From: Rhodospirillales bacterium
GTDB lineage: Bacteria; Pseudomonadota; Alphaproteobacteria; Reyranellales; Reyranellaceae
Assembly: GCA_016185145.1 (NCBI GenBank)
Contig: JACPOB010000055.1
Coordinates: forward strand, 1 to 57,317
Reading direction: 5' to 3'
DNA length: 57,317 nucleotides
Shown piece by piece: positions 41,536 to 49,469 of the stretch (position 1 is the first letter of the stretch; the number at the start of each line of letters is the position of its first letter). A program made the position numbers and the translations under genes. The notes under the pieces were generated by a model that was not told the origin of the DNA, did no database searches, and saw nothing but the letters and a program-made list of their open reading frames with translations.

Positions 41536-42485
41536 GCATCGCCGACGCCGCGCGGCTGATCCGCGAGGGCGAGCTGGTGGCCTTCCCGACCGAGACGGTC
41601 TACGGCCTGGGCGGCGACGCCACCAACGAGCGCGCGGTGGCAAAGATCTTCGAGGCCAAGGGACGGCCGCACTTCAACCCGCTGATCTCCCATGTGCTCG
41701 ATGCCGGCGCGGCGGCGCGGCTGGTGCGGTGGAACGAGACCGCCGAGAGGCTCGCCGCGCGCTTCTGGCCAGGACCGCTGACGCTGGTCCTGCCGCGAAC
41801 GAAGGACTCACCGATCGCCCTGCTGGCCACGGCCGGACTCGACACGGCGGCAATCCGCGCGCCGGCCCATCCCATGGCGCAGGCGCTGATCCGTGCCGCC
41901 GACCGGCCGATCGCCGCTCCGTCGGCCAATCGCAGCGGTGCGGTCAGTCCGACGCGCGCCGAGCATGTCGCGGAGTCGCTGGGCGATCGGGTGAAACTGA
42001 TCCTCGACGGCGGGCCCTGCGAGGTCGGGCTGGAATCGACCGTGCTCGATCTCACGACCTCGACGCCGACGTTGCTGCGTCCCGGCGGCGCCACGCGCGA
42101 GGCGATCGAGGCGGTGGTTGGAGCCATTGCGCTCAGCGATGCCATCCCGAGCGGCAGCGCTGCACACAAGTCGCCAGGACAACTCGCCAGCCACTATGCA
42201 CCGGCACGACCGGTGCGGCTGAACGCGGCAAGTGTCGCCGCGGACGAGGCGTTGCTTGCCTTCGGTCCGCAGCCGCCGCCCGGCGCGCGCCAGATGCTCA
42301 ATCTCAGCTCAGCGGGCGATCTCACAGAGGCGGCGGCCAACCTCTTCGCTTGCCTGCGCGCCTTGGACCAGCCGGACAACGCGCGCATCGCGGTCATGCC
42401 CATTCCGCAAACCGGACTGGGTCTCGCGATCAACGACCGCCTGCGCCGGGCGGCCGCGGATGACGGCAAGGACAGGCGGCGTTAG
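41532..42485 (+). CDS. tsaC: Threonylcarbamoyl-AMP synthase, Sua5 type
   Basis: 317 residues, the long Sua5 form: YrdC domain with FPTETVYGLGGDA, KGRPHFNPL, PGPLTLVL, IAAPSANRSGAVSPT, STVLDLT and a C-terminal Sua5 domain after a HKSPGQLASHYAP linker. It makes TC-AMP for the t6A tRNA modification, an essential cytoplasmic step. The GTG start overlaps the CysQ stop by four bases. Confidence 0.92.
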   Translation: MSIADAARLIREGELVAFPTETVYGLGGDATNERAVAKIFEAKGRPHFNPLISHVLDAGAAARLVRWNETAERLAARFWPGPLTLVLPRTKDSPIALLATAGLDTAAIRAPAHPMAQALIRAADRPIAAPSANRSGAVSPTRAEHVAESLGDRVKLILDGGPCEVGLESTVLDLTTSTPTLLRPGGATREAIEAVVGAIALSDAIPSGSAAHKSPGQLASHYAPARPVRLNAASVAADEALLAFGPQPPPGARQMLNLSSAGDLTEAAANLFACLRALDQPDNARIAVMPIPQTGLGLAINDRLRRAAADDGKDRRR

Positions 42486-42509
42486 GCTGGCGTCAAAGAG
42501 AGAGGAAGC

Positions 42510-43979
42510 ATGCCCGACACCTTCGCCCCGCCCAGCATCCCGACCGCGCCGGTGACGCCCGCCATCCTGGATGGCCTGCGCGCCATCGTCGGCGACAAGG
42601 GCCTGATCCTGGACGAGCAGGGCAAGGAGCCGTTCGTACGCGACTGGCGCGGCTCGCTGGTGGGCACCGCGGCCGTCGTGGTGCGTCCGGGTACGACCGA
42701 GGAAGTCTCGAAGGTGGTGAAGCTTTGCTACGAGCACGGCATCGCCATCGTGCCCCAGGGCGGCAACACCGGCCTGATGGGCGGCGGCACCCCCTACCCC
42801 ACGCACTCGGGCATCCTTCTCTCGCTCGGCCGCATGAACAAGGTGATCGAGGTCGATGCCGTCGGCTACACCATGACGGTCGAGGCGGGCTGCGTGCTGC
42901 AGACCCTGCAGGAGACCGCCGCCAACGCCGATCGCTTCTTTCCGTTGAGCCTCGGCGCCCAGGGCTCGTGCATGATCGGCGGCAATCTTTCGACCAATGC
43001 CGGCGGCGTGCAGGTGCTGCGCTACGGCAATGCCCGCAACCTGGTGCTGGGCCTGGAGGTCGTGCTGCCCAACGGCGACGTGTGGAACGGCCTGCGTTCG
43101 CTCAAGAAGGACAACACGGGCTACGACCTGAAGCATCTGTTCATGGGCGCCGAGGGCACCCTCGGGATCATCACGAAAGCCGTGCTGAAACTGTGGCCCG
43201 CACCCAAGGACGTGGCGACGGCATGGCTCGCGGTGCGCGATCCGCAGGCCGCCATCGAAATCCTGTCGGAGGCGCATGCCGCGTCGGACGACAACGTCGG
43301 CTCGTGCGAGCTGATGAGCCGCGCCGGCACCGACGTGGTGCTGCGCCATATCCCCGGCGTGCAGGATCCGCTCAAGGCCGACACCAACTGGTTCCTGCTG
43401 CTCGAGTGGTCGTCGTCGCGACCTAAGGCCGACGGCGCCGAAGGCATGTCGGAGAAGATGGAGCAGTTTCTGGCCGAGCAGTTCGAGACGGGACGTGTGC
43501 TCGATGCGGTGATCGCCCAGAACGAGGCGCAGGCCCGCAACATGTGGACGATCCGCGAATCGGTGGCGCCGGCCTCGCGCGCCGAGGGCGGCGGCTTGAG
43601 CTTCGACGTCTCGGTGTCGACCTCCAGGGTGCCGGCCTTCATCGACAAGGGACTCAAGGCGGTGCTGGAGATCCTGCCCAGCATCCGGCCCTATCCGCTG
43701 GGCCATATCGGCGACGGCAACATCCACTTCTCGTTCATGTCGCCGGTCGGCATGGACCGAGAGGCGATGCACCAGTACGCGCCCGCCATCACGCGGGCGG
43801 TGAACGACCTGGTGCGCGACATGGCGGGCTCGATCTCGGCCGAGCACGGCATCGGCATCGACAAGATCGATGAGCTGGCGCACTACCGAAGCAGGATCGA
43901 GCTCGACACCATGCGCTCGCTGAAGCGCGCGCTCGACCCGAAGAACATCATGAACCCCGGCAAGATTTTGCGGCTCTAA
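42510..43979 (+). CDS. FAD-linked oxidase (D-2-hydroxyacid dehydrogenase/GlcD-like) 1
   Basis: 489 residues with VAO-type FAD domain (IVPQGGNTGLMGGGTPY, GGNLSTNAGGVQVLRYGN, GAEGTLGIITKAVLKL) and FAD-oxidase C domain (PLGHIGDGNIHF, SAEHGIGIDKIDEL, MNPGKILRL). Such proteins oxidise D-lactate, D-2-hydroxyglutarate or glycolate. Start after AGAGAGGAAG. It is followed by a family B repeat and then a close paralogue. Confidence 0.92.
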   Translation: MPDTFAPPSIPTAPVTPAILDGLRAIVGDKGLILDEQGKEPFVRDWRGSLVGTAAVVVRPGTTEEVSKVVKLCYEHGIAIVPQGGNTGLMGGGTPYPTHSGILLSLGRMNKVIEVDAVGYTMTVEAGCVLQTLQETAANADRFFPLSLGAQGSCMIGGNLSTNAGGVQVLRYGNARNLVLGLEVVLPNGDVWNGLRSLKKDNTGYDLKHLFMGAEGTLGIITKAVLKLWPAPKDVATAWLAVRDPQAAIEILSEAHAASDDNVGSCELMSRAGTDVVLRHIPGVQDPLKADTNWFLLLEWSSSRPKADGAEGMSEKMEQFLAEQFETGRVLDAVIAQNEAQARNMWTIRESVAPASRAEGGGLSFDVSVSTSRVPAFIDKGLKAVLEILPSIRPYPLGHIGDGNIHFSFMSPVGMDREAMHQYAPAITRAVNDLVRDMAGSISAEHGIGIDKIDELAHYRSRIELDTMRSLKRALDPKNIMNPGKILRL

Positions 43980-43986
43980 CGTCAAG

Positions 43987-44089
43987 CTCCGCTCCCCCTT
44001 GGGGGAGAGAGGTTGGGTGAGGGGGTGATGCAGGAGACGACCTTCGCGTTGCCCCCTCACCTAGCCTCTCCCCCAAGGGGGAGAGGAAC
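43987..44089. repeat. Palindromic intergenic repeat, family B (copy 3)
   Basis: Nearly the same sequence as the copy at 19389, including GGGTGAGGGGGTGATGCAGG and CTAGCCTCTCCCCCAAGGGG. It separates the two tandem FAD-linked oxidase genes. Confidence 0.9.
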
Positions 44090-44115
44090 GTGAAGGTGAG
44101 TGCAAGACAGGAACA

Positions 44116-45552
44116 ATGACCGACTTCATCGACAAACTTCACGCCATCGTCGGCGAGCGCGGGCTGGTCCTCGACGAACCCGGCAAGCACCCCTACCTCA
44201 CCGACTGGCGCGAGAACTATCTCGGCGCCGCCTTGGCCGTAGTGCGGCCGGCGACCACCGAGGAAGTGGCGGCCGTGATAAAACTCTGCATCGCCGAGAA
44301 GGTCGCGGTCGTGCCGCAGGGCGGCAACACCGGCATGATGGGTGGCGGCACGCCGCATCAGCAGGGCCGCGAGATCGTGCTGTCGCTCAATCGCATGAAC
44401 CGCATCGTCGAGGTCGATGCCATCGGCTACACCATGACGGTCGAGGCGGGCGTAGTGCTTAAAACCATCCAGGAGACGGCGGCCCAGCACGACCGCCTAT
44501 TTCCGTTGAGCCTCGCCGCCGAGGGAAGCTGCACCATCGGCGGCAACCTCTCGACCAATGCCGGCGGCGTGCAGGTGCTGCACTACGGCAATGCCCGCCA
44601 GCTCGTTCTGGGGCTCGAAGTCGTGACGCCGCAGGGCGAGGTGTGGAACGGCCTGCGCGCCCTCAAGAAGGACAACACCGGCTACGACCTGCGCGACCTC
44701 TATCTCGGCGCCGAAGGCACGCTCGGCATCATCACCAAGGCGGTGCTGAAGCTCTGGCCCAAGCCCAAGGACGTCGCGACGTCGTGGATCGCCGTGCCCT
44801 CGCCCGAGGCCGCCGTGGCGCTGCTGAGCGGCGCGCATGCCGCCAGCGAGGACAACGTCACCTCCTGCGAGCTGATGGCCCGCCAGGGCGTCGACCTGGT
44901 GCTGCAGCACATTCCCGGCGCCGCCGATCCGCTCGGCGAGCGACACGACTGGTACGTGCTGCTGGAATGGTCGTCGACCCGGCCGCGCCGGGCCGGCGCC
45001 AACGAGACCGGGCTTCTCGAGAAGATGGAAGCCTATCTCGGCGAGGCCATGGAACAGGGCCTGGTGCTCGATGCGGCGCTCGCCCAGAACGAGGCGCAGG
45101 CGAAAGCCTTCTGGGCGCTGCGCGAGAACCACTCCGAATCCCAGAAGCGCGAGGGCCCGTCGATCAAGCACGACATCTCGGTGTCGGTCAGCAAGATCCC
45201 GGCCTTCATGAGCGAAGGCCTGGCGGCCATGAAGAAGGCGCTGCCCGAGTGCCGGCCGGTGCCGTTCGGCCATGTCGGCGACGGCAACCTGCATTTCAAC
45301 TGCCAGGCGCCGGCCGGCTGGGGCAAGGCGCGCTTCATGGCGCATGCCCATGACATCAGCACAGCGGTCTACGACATCGTCGTGCGCTACGGCGGCTCGA
45401 TCTCGGCCGAGCACGGCATCGGCCAGATGAAGGTCGAGGAGCTCGCCCACTACCGCAGCAAGGTCGAGCTCGACACCATGCGCGCCATCAAGCGCGCGCT
45501 CGATCCGCAGAACCTGATGAACCCGGGAAAGATCCTCGATCTGTCGGCCTAG
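44116..45552 (+). CDS. FAD-linked oxidase (D-2-hydroxyacid dehydrogenase/GlcD-like) 2
   Basis: 478 residues, clearly paralogous to the upstream oxidase: VVPQGGNTGMMGGGTPH, GGNLSTNAGGVQVLHYGN, GAEGTLGIITKAVLKLWP, PFGHVGDGNLHFNCQAP, SAEHGIGQMKVEELAHY. Same enzyme class; the C-domain differs enough to suggest a different 2-hydroxyacid. Start after ACAGGAAC. Confidence 0.92.
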   Translation: MTDFIDKLHAIVGERGLVLDEPGKHPYLTDWRENYLGAALAVVRPATTEEVAAVIKLCIAEKVAVVPQGGNTGMMGGGTPHQQGREIVLSLNRMNRIVEVDAIGYTMTVEAGVVLKTIQETAAQHDRLFPLSLAAEGSCTIGGNLSTNAGGVQVLHYGNARQLVLGLEVVTPQGEVWNGLRALKKDNTGYDLRDLYLGAEGTLGIITKAVLKLWPKPKDVATSWIAVPSPEAAVALLSGAHAASEDNVTSCELMARQGVDLVLQHIPGAADPLGERHDWYVLLEWSSTRPRRAGANETGLLEKMEAYLGEAMEQGLVLDAALAQNEAQAKAFWALRENHSESQKREGPSIKHDISVSVSKIPAFMSEGLAAMKKALPECRPVPFGHVGDGNLHFNCQAPAGWGKARFMAHAHDISTAVYDIVVRYGGSISAEHGIGQMKVEELAHYRSKVELDTMRAIKRALDPQNLMNPGKILDLSA

Positions 45553-45572
45553 GGAATCGACGCATCATTCAT

Positions 45573-45679
45573 GCTCCTCTCCCCCGCTAGGGCCGCTAGG
45601 GGGAGAGGTTGGGAGAGGGGGTTGCACAAGTCGCCAAAGCCCCCTCTCCTAGCCTCTCCCCCTAGCGGGGGAGAGGAAT
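45573..45679. repeat. Palindromic intergenic repeat, family B (copy 4)
   Basis: CTCCTCTCCCCCGCTAGGG...GGGGGAGAGG at the left and CCTCTCCCCCTAGCGGGGGAGAGG at the right, enclosing GGGAGAGGGGGTTGCACAAG. Lies between an oxidase gene and the deacetylase gene. Confidence 0.88.
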
Positions 45680-45703
45680 ATGAGTCCCGATACGGAGGTC
45701 GTC

Positions 45704-46612
45704 ATGCCCGACGCGCACGCCCCGCAGCAGCTCGAACCCTGGCAGTGGAGCGAGGAGCACTGGCGCAAGCTGGTGAAGCAGGTCCGCGCCGGCAGGCGCT
45801 ATCGGCCCGATGTCTGGCCTGACGGCGCGCGCTGCGCCGTCGCGCTCAGCTTCGATTCCGACCACGAAACCAACGAGCTGCGCGACGGCGGCAAGTCGAT
45901 CGGCCGGCTGTGCTGGGGCGAGTACGGCAGCCGGGTCGGCGTGCCGCGCATTCGTGCCCTGCTCGACCGGCACGACGTGAAGGCGACGTTCTACGTGCCC
46001 GCGGTCTCCGCCCTGCTGCATCCCGAGGAGCAGCGCGCACTGATCGCGGACGGCCATGAGATCGGCATCCATGGCTGGATCCACGAGCTCAACTCGGTGC
46101 TGCCTTACGAGGCCGAACGCGACCTGATGCTGCGCTCGGCCGACACGCTGGAGAAGATCACCGGCAAGCGCGCCGTCGGCATGCGCACGCCGTCGTGGGA
46201 CTTCAGCCCCAACACCCTCGCCATCGAGAAGGAGATGGGCCTGTTCTACGATTCCTCGCTGATGGCCGACGAGGATTGCTACGAACTGCTGCTGCACGGC
46301 GAGCCGACCGGCGTGCTCGAACTGCCGGTCGAGTGGGTACGCGACGATGCGGTCTACTTCGCCATGCACCGTTTCTCCTCGCTTCGGCCCTACACGCCGC
46401 CGACCGACGTGCTGGAAACCTTCAGGCGCGAGCTCGACGCGGCGTGGGAAGAAGGCGGCATCTTCCAGCTCACCATGCATCCGCACATCATCGGCTACCG
46501 TTCGCGCATCTGGATCGTCGACGAGCTGATCCGTCACGCCAAGGCTAGGGGCAAGGTGTGGTTCGCCACCCACGAACAGGTGGCGCGCCATGCCAAGGAG
46601 CATGCCGCGTGA
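45704..46612 (+). CDS. Polysaccharide deacetylase family protein
   Basis: 302 residues, NodB-homology (CE4) fold: ALSFDSDHETNELRDGG (metal Asp), HEIGIHGWIHE (H-x3-H), RTPSWDFSPNT and the C-terminal FQLTMHPHIIGYRSR. Enzymes of this fold remove acyl groups from sugars or hydrolyse allantoin-like amides (PuuE). No signal peptide, which favours a small-molecule amidase/deacetylase. Start at MPDAHA after CGGAGG. The stop overlaps the SDR start (GTGA). Confidence 0.87.
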   Translation: MPDAHAPQQLEPWQWSEEHWRKLVKQVRAGRRYRPDVWPDGARCAVALSFDSDHETNELRDGGKSIGRLCWGEYGSRVGVPRIRALLDRHDVKATFYVPAVSALLHPEEQRALIADGHEIGIHGWIHELNSVLPYEAERDLMLRSADTLEKITGKRAVGMRTPSWDFSPNTLAIEKEMGLFYDSSLMADEDCYELLLHGEPTGVLELPVEWVRDDAVYFAMHRFSSLRPYTPPTDVLETFRRELDAAWEEGGIFQLTMHPHIIGYRSRIWIVDELIRHAKARGKVWFATHEQVARHAKEHAA

Positions 46613-47355
46613 GCCGGACGGCCATCGTCACCGGCGGCGCCCGCGGCATTGGCCGCGGCTGCGCAATGGAGTTGGCGCGACGTGGCTATGACATTGCCCT
46701 GGTCGATCTGCTCGATCCCGAGATGAAGCGGACCGCGGGCGAAATCTCCGAGATCGGCCGCAAGGTGCTGACCTACCAAGCCGATGTTGCTTCCTTCGCC
46801 CGCGCCCATGAGGTCGTGGCGGACGTTGCGAGGCAATGGGGCGGCATCGATTTCCTGCTGAACGATGCCGGCGCCTCCAACGCCAAGGGCATCCTGGAGA
46901 TCAAGGAGGAGGAGTTCGACCGCTCCATCGCGGTCAACCTCAAGAGCTGCTTCAACTACATCCACGCCGTGGCGCCGGTCATGCTGAAGCAGGAGGCGGG
47001 TGGACGCATCGCCAGCATGTCGTCGCTCAATGCGCTGTCGGGCGGCGTCACCAGCGCCGTCAGCAAGCACGCCTACGCCGCGGCCAAGGCCGGCATCCTC
47101 GGGCTCACGCGGTCCCTCGCCAAGGAACTCGGTCCCAAGATCATGATCAACGCCATCTGCCCCGGCGTGATCGAGACCGAGCTCGGCAACAGCCTGACCC
47201 GCGCACGCGGCGAGGAGATGAAGAAGGGCATCATGCTGAACCGCCTCGGCACGCCCGCCGACGTCGCCCAGCTCGTGGCCTTCCTGGCGACCTCGGAACC
47301 CTGCTTCATCACCGGCCAACACTTCGTGATCGACGGCTTCCAGTGGTCGTGTTGA
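46609..47355 (+). CDS. Short-chain dehydrogenase/reductase
   Basis: 248 residues from a GTG that overlaps the deacetylase stop. TGGARGIG cofactor loop, NDAGAS (Asp for the usual second Asn), Ser in SMSSLNALSGG and YAAAK active site; FVIDGFQ closes the fold. Coupled to the deacetylase, so the two act in one pathway, possibly on an amide- or sugar-derived compound. Confidence 0.9.
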   Translation: MSRTAIVTGGARGIGRGCAMELARRGYDIALVDLLDPEMKRTAGEISEIGRKVLTYQADVASFARAHEVVADVARQWGGIDFLLNDAGASNAKGILEIKEEEFDRSIAVNLKSCFNYIHAVAPVMLKQEAGGRIASMSSLNALSGGVTSAVSKHAYAAAKAGILGLTRSLAKELGPKIMINAICPGVIETELGNSLTRARGEEMKKGIMLNRLGTPADVAQLVAFLATSEPCFITGQHFVIDGFQWSC

Positions 47356-47359
47356 TGCC

Positions 47360-47566
47360 GGGGGCGCGCCACTCCAGTGGCGCGTCATGACAGCGAAAGC
47401 ATCGGTACGACCTCACCCTGAGGAGCGCACGAAGTGCGCGTCTCGAAGGGTGGGCACATCAAGATTGCTTCACACCCTTCGAGACGCATCGCTGCGCGAT
47501 GCTCCTCAGGGTGAGGCGATACTATATCCACTGACCCTTGATGCGCCACTGGAGTGGCGCGCCCCC
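47360..47566. repeat. Nested inverted repeat: 28-bp outer arms around a family A element
   Basis: Outer arms 47360-47387 and 47539-47566 are inverted copies of GGGGGCGCGCCACTCCAGTG plus eight more bases, differing at one. They enclose the family A element at 47410-47516. The structure suggests one repeat inserted into another. Confidence 0.85.
47410..47516. repeat. Palindromic intergenic repeat, family A (copy 4)
   Basis: ACCTCACCCTGAGGAGC ... GCTCCTCAGGGTGAGG with inner CGTCTCGAAGGGTG and CACCCTTCGAGACG. Same family as 7448, 13077 and 14597. Confidence 0.9.
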
Positions 47567-47573
47567 AGCAAGC

Positions 47574-47864
47574 CTACCGCTTCACGTCGTCCTTGGTGCG
47601 GTCGACGATCTCGTACTGCACGTCGATCACCTTGCGGTCCTGACGCGCCGGCGGCTCGGGCATCGGGCGGCCGGTGAACAGGCTTGCCAGCCACTGGCGC
47701 GCCTTGAAGACCAGGATCGCAACCAGCACAACGGCGGCCACGCCGGCGATCACGGCGAAGCCCAGCACCGCCAGCACGACGAAGCCGATCAGGCCCAGGA
47801 TAGCCTGCAGCCAGACCCGCGCCGGCAGGCGCGCCAGCATTTCTAGGAACTGCTTGCCGTTCAT
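47574..47864 (-). CDS. Small two-segment membrane protein, unknown function
   Basis: 96 residues: a short amphipathic N-terminus, a long hydrophobic stretch (AILGLIGFVVLAVLGFAVIAGVAAVVLVAILVF, residues about 20-53, one or two membrane passes, quoted in part by position only) and a charged C-tail. I do not recognise a family. Start ATG overlaps the stop of the lyase-family gene (ATGA), so they are coexpressed. Confidence 0.7.
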   Translation of the reverse strand: MNGKQFLEMLARLPARVWLQAILGLIGFVVLAVLGFAVIAGVAAVVLVAILVFKARQWLASLFTGRPMPEPPARQDRKVIDVQYEIVDRTKDDVKR

Positions 47865-48727
47865 GACACCCAGCGTTTCTCGAAGTCCCATACTTCGGGG
47901 AACCCCATCAGCTCGTGCATGCCGCGATATTGTGGCACTTCGATGCCCGCGCTAGTGCCCTTTTCCTTCAGATAGGACCAGGCTTCGCGCATGGCCTCTG
48001 CAGCAACGCTGAAGCCCAGCCCGGGATAGATGGCGATGTCGAAGCCCCACTTCTTCAGCCGATCGGCCTCGACCCGCGGCGTCTTGCCGAACTCGACCAT
48101 GTTGGCGAGCAAGGGCCTGCTCACCTCCTTGCCGATGCGCTCCAGCTCGGCCTCGCTCTCGGGCGATTCGACGAAGATCACGTCGGCGCCCGCCTCCTCG
48201 TAGAGCCTGGCGCGGCGCAGCGCCTCGTCGAGGCCGTGCGCGGTGCGCGCGTCGGTACGCGCCACGATCATGGTCTCGGGATGGCGCCGCGCGTCGGCGG
48301 CGACGCGGATCTTCATCACCATCTCCTCGGCCGGCACGACGCGGCGGCCCGGCGTGTGGCCGCATTTCTTGGGCATCTCCTGGTCCTCGATCTGGATCGC
48401 CGCGACGCCCGCCGCCTCGTAGCCGCGCACCGTGCGCTGCACGTTCAGCAATCCGCCGTAGCCGGTGTCGGCGTCGGCGATCAGCGGCGTCTTCACCACC
48501 GAGCAGATCATCTCGGCACGACCCACCATGTCCGAGTAGGTCGCGAGCCCCGCGTCGGGCAGGCCGAGCATCGAAGCCGTGGCGCCGTAGCCCGTCATGT
48601 AGAGGGCCGGAAAGCCCATGCCATCGGCAACGCGTGCCGAGATGCCGTCATAGATGCCGGGGGCCAGGATGAATTCACCCTGCGCCAGCAGCCGGCGCAG
48701 CTCCGCTGCCTTGAGATTGCCTGCCAT
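47861..48727 (-). CDS. Isocitrate lyase/PEP mutase family enzyme
   Basis: 288 residues of the ICL/PEP-mutase superfamily. PGIYDGISARVAD, DADTGYGG (metal Asp), IQIEDQEMPKKCGH with the catalytic KKCGH loop, ARTDAR and FVESPESEAEL are diagnostic. Members include methylisocitrate lyase, oxaloacetate decarboxylase and carboxyvinyl-carboxyphosphonate mutase; the exact reaction is not fixed by what I see. Start at MAGNLK after GGGATC. The downstream small membrane protein overlaps its stop. Confidence 0.9.
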   Translation of the reverse strand: MAGNLKAAELRRLLAQGEFILAPGIYDGISARVADGMGFPALYMTGYGATASMLGLPDAGLATYSDMVGRAEMICSVVKTPLIADADTGYGGLLNVQRTVRGYEAAGVAAIQIEDQEMPKKCGHTPGRRVVPAEEMVMKIRVAADARRHPETMIVARTDARTAHGLDEALRRARLYEEAGADVIFVESPESEAELERIGKEVSRPLLANMVEFGKTPRVEADRLKKWGFDIAIYPGLGFSVAAEAMREAWSYLKEKGTSAGIEVPQYRGMHELMGFPEVWDFEKRWVS

Positions 48728-48911
48728 GATCGATCCCTGTGTGTTGCCGCCGCTATTGCGCCCGAGTGAGCGAGATATCGCAAGTGCGACCCACCGCAAT
48801 TGACGCGCAGCCGCGGGCACCTCCCTGCCGAGGCAGCGAGGAAGCGCCGCTTCTCACAGGGCACATTCCGTCCGGCTGTTCCACCCGGACGGAATGCGCT
48901 CTCGACTTGAG

Positions 48912-49469
48912 CTACACCGAAACCGGCTTCAGCTCGTTGGAGCCCGCCGACTTGCAGAAGGTCGTGGTCTCGGTCGTGGTCTGGCCGTTCTTGGTGGCGG
49001 TGAGTTCCATCGGGCGGCAGGTGCTGCCGTCGGCGCGCGTCGTCGCCGGCGCCACCGGCTTGGCGGCCACGACCGTGGGCGGCGGCGGCGTCGCACTCGT
49101 CGACTTCGTCGTCGGCTCGACCGTGTAGGTCGTCTGTTGGTTGGTCTCCGCCGTGAAGGCGGTCTGCGTGGCTTGCGCCAGACGCGCCCGCTCCTGGTTG
49201 TCGAGCGCGCGGCCGACGAGGTTGCCCGCCAGCGCGCCGACCAGCGCGCCGCCGACGATGCCGCCCGCCGAACCGAAGGCGAGACCGCCGACCGCACCGC
49301 CGACCGCAGCGCCCATGAAGGTGCCCATCGCCTGGTTGGAAGGCCCGCCACTGTCGCTGGTCGTGCACGCCGTCGCGAGGCCGAGGGCGGCAACGATGCC
49401 GACCGCCTGCATCGCGAGCTTCCGGCCTGCCATGCGCAGCGTCGTCGTCTGGGCAATCAATGCAGTCAT
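48912..49469 (-). CDS. Glycine-zipper lipoprotein
   Basis: 185 residues. A signal peptide ends in LATAC, a lipobox, so it is probably anchored in a membrane after cleavage. A glycine zipper (GTFMGAAVGGAVGGLAFG then IVGGALVGALAG, about 48-85) is followed by a Thr/Pro-rich linker and a domain with two cysteines (STCRPME and TTFCKSAG). Start MTALIA at 49469 is supported by a GGAG nine bases upstream and by the four-base overlap with the kinase stop. It could be an envelope output or sensor of the upstream kinase. Confidence 0.82.
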   Translation of the reverse strand: MTALIAQTTTLRMAGRKLAMQAVGIVAALGLATACTTSDSGGPSNQAMGTFMGAAVGGAVGGLAFGSAGGIVGGALVGALAGNLVGRALDNQERARLAQATQTAFTAETNQQTTYTVEPTTKSTSATPPPPTVVAAKPVAPATTRADGSTCRPMELTATKNGQTTTETTTFCKSAGSNELKPVSV

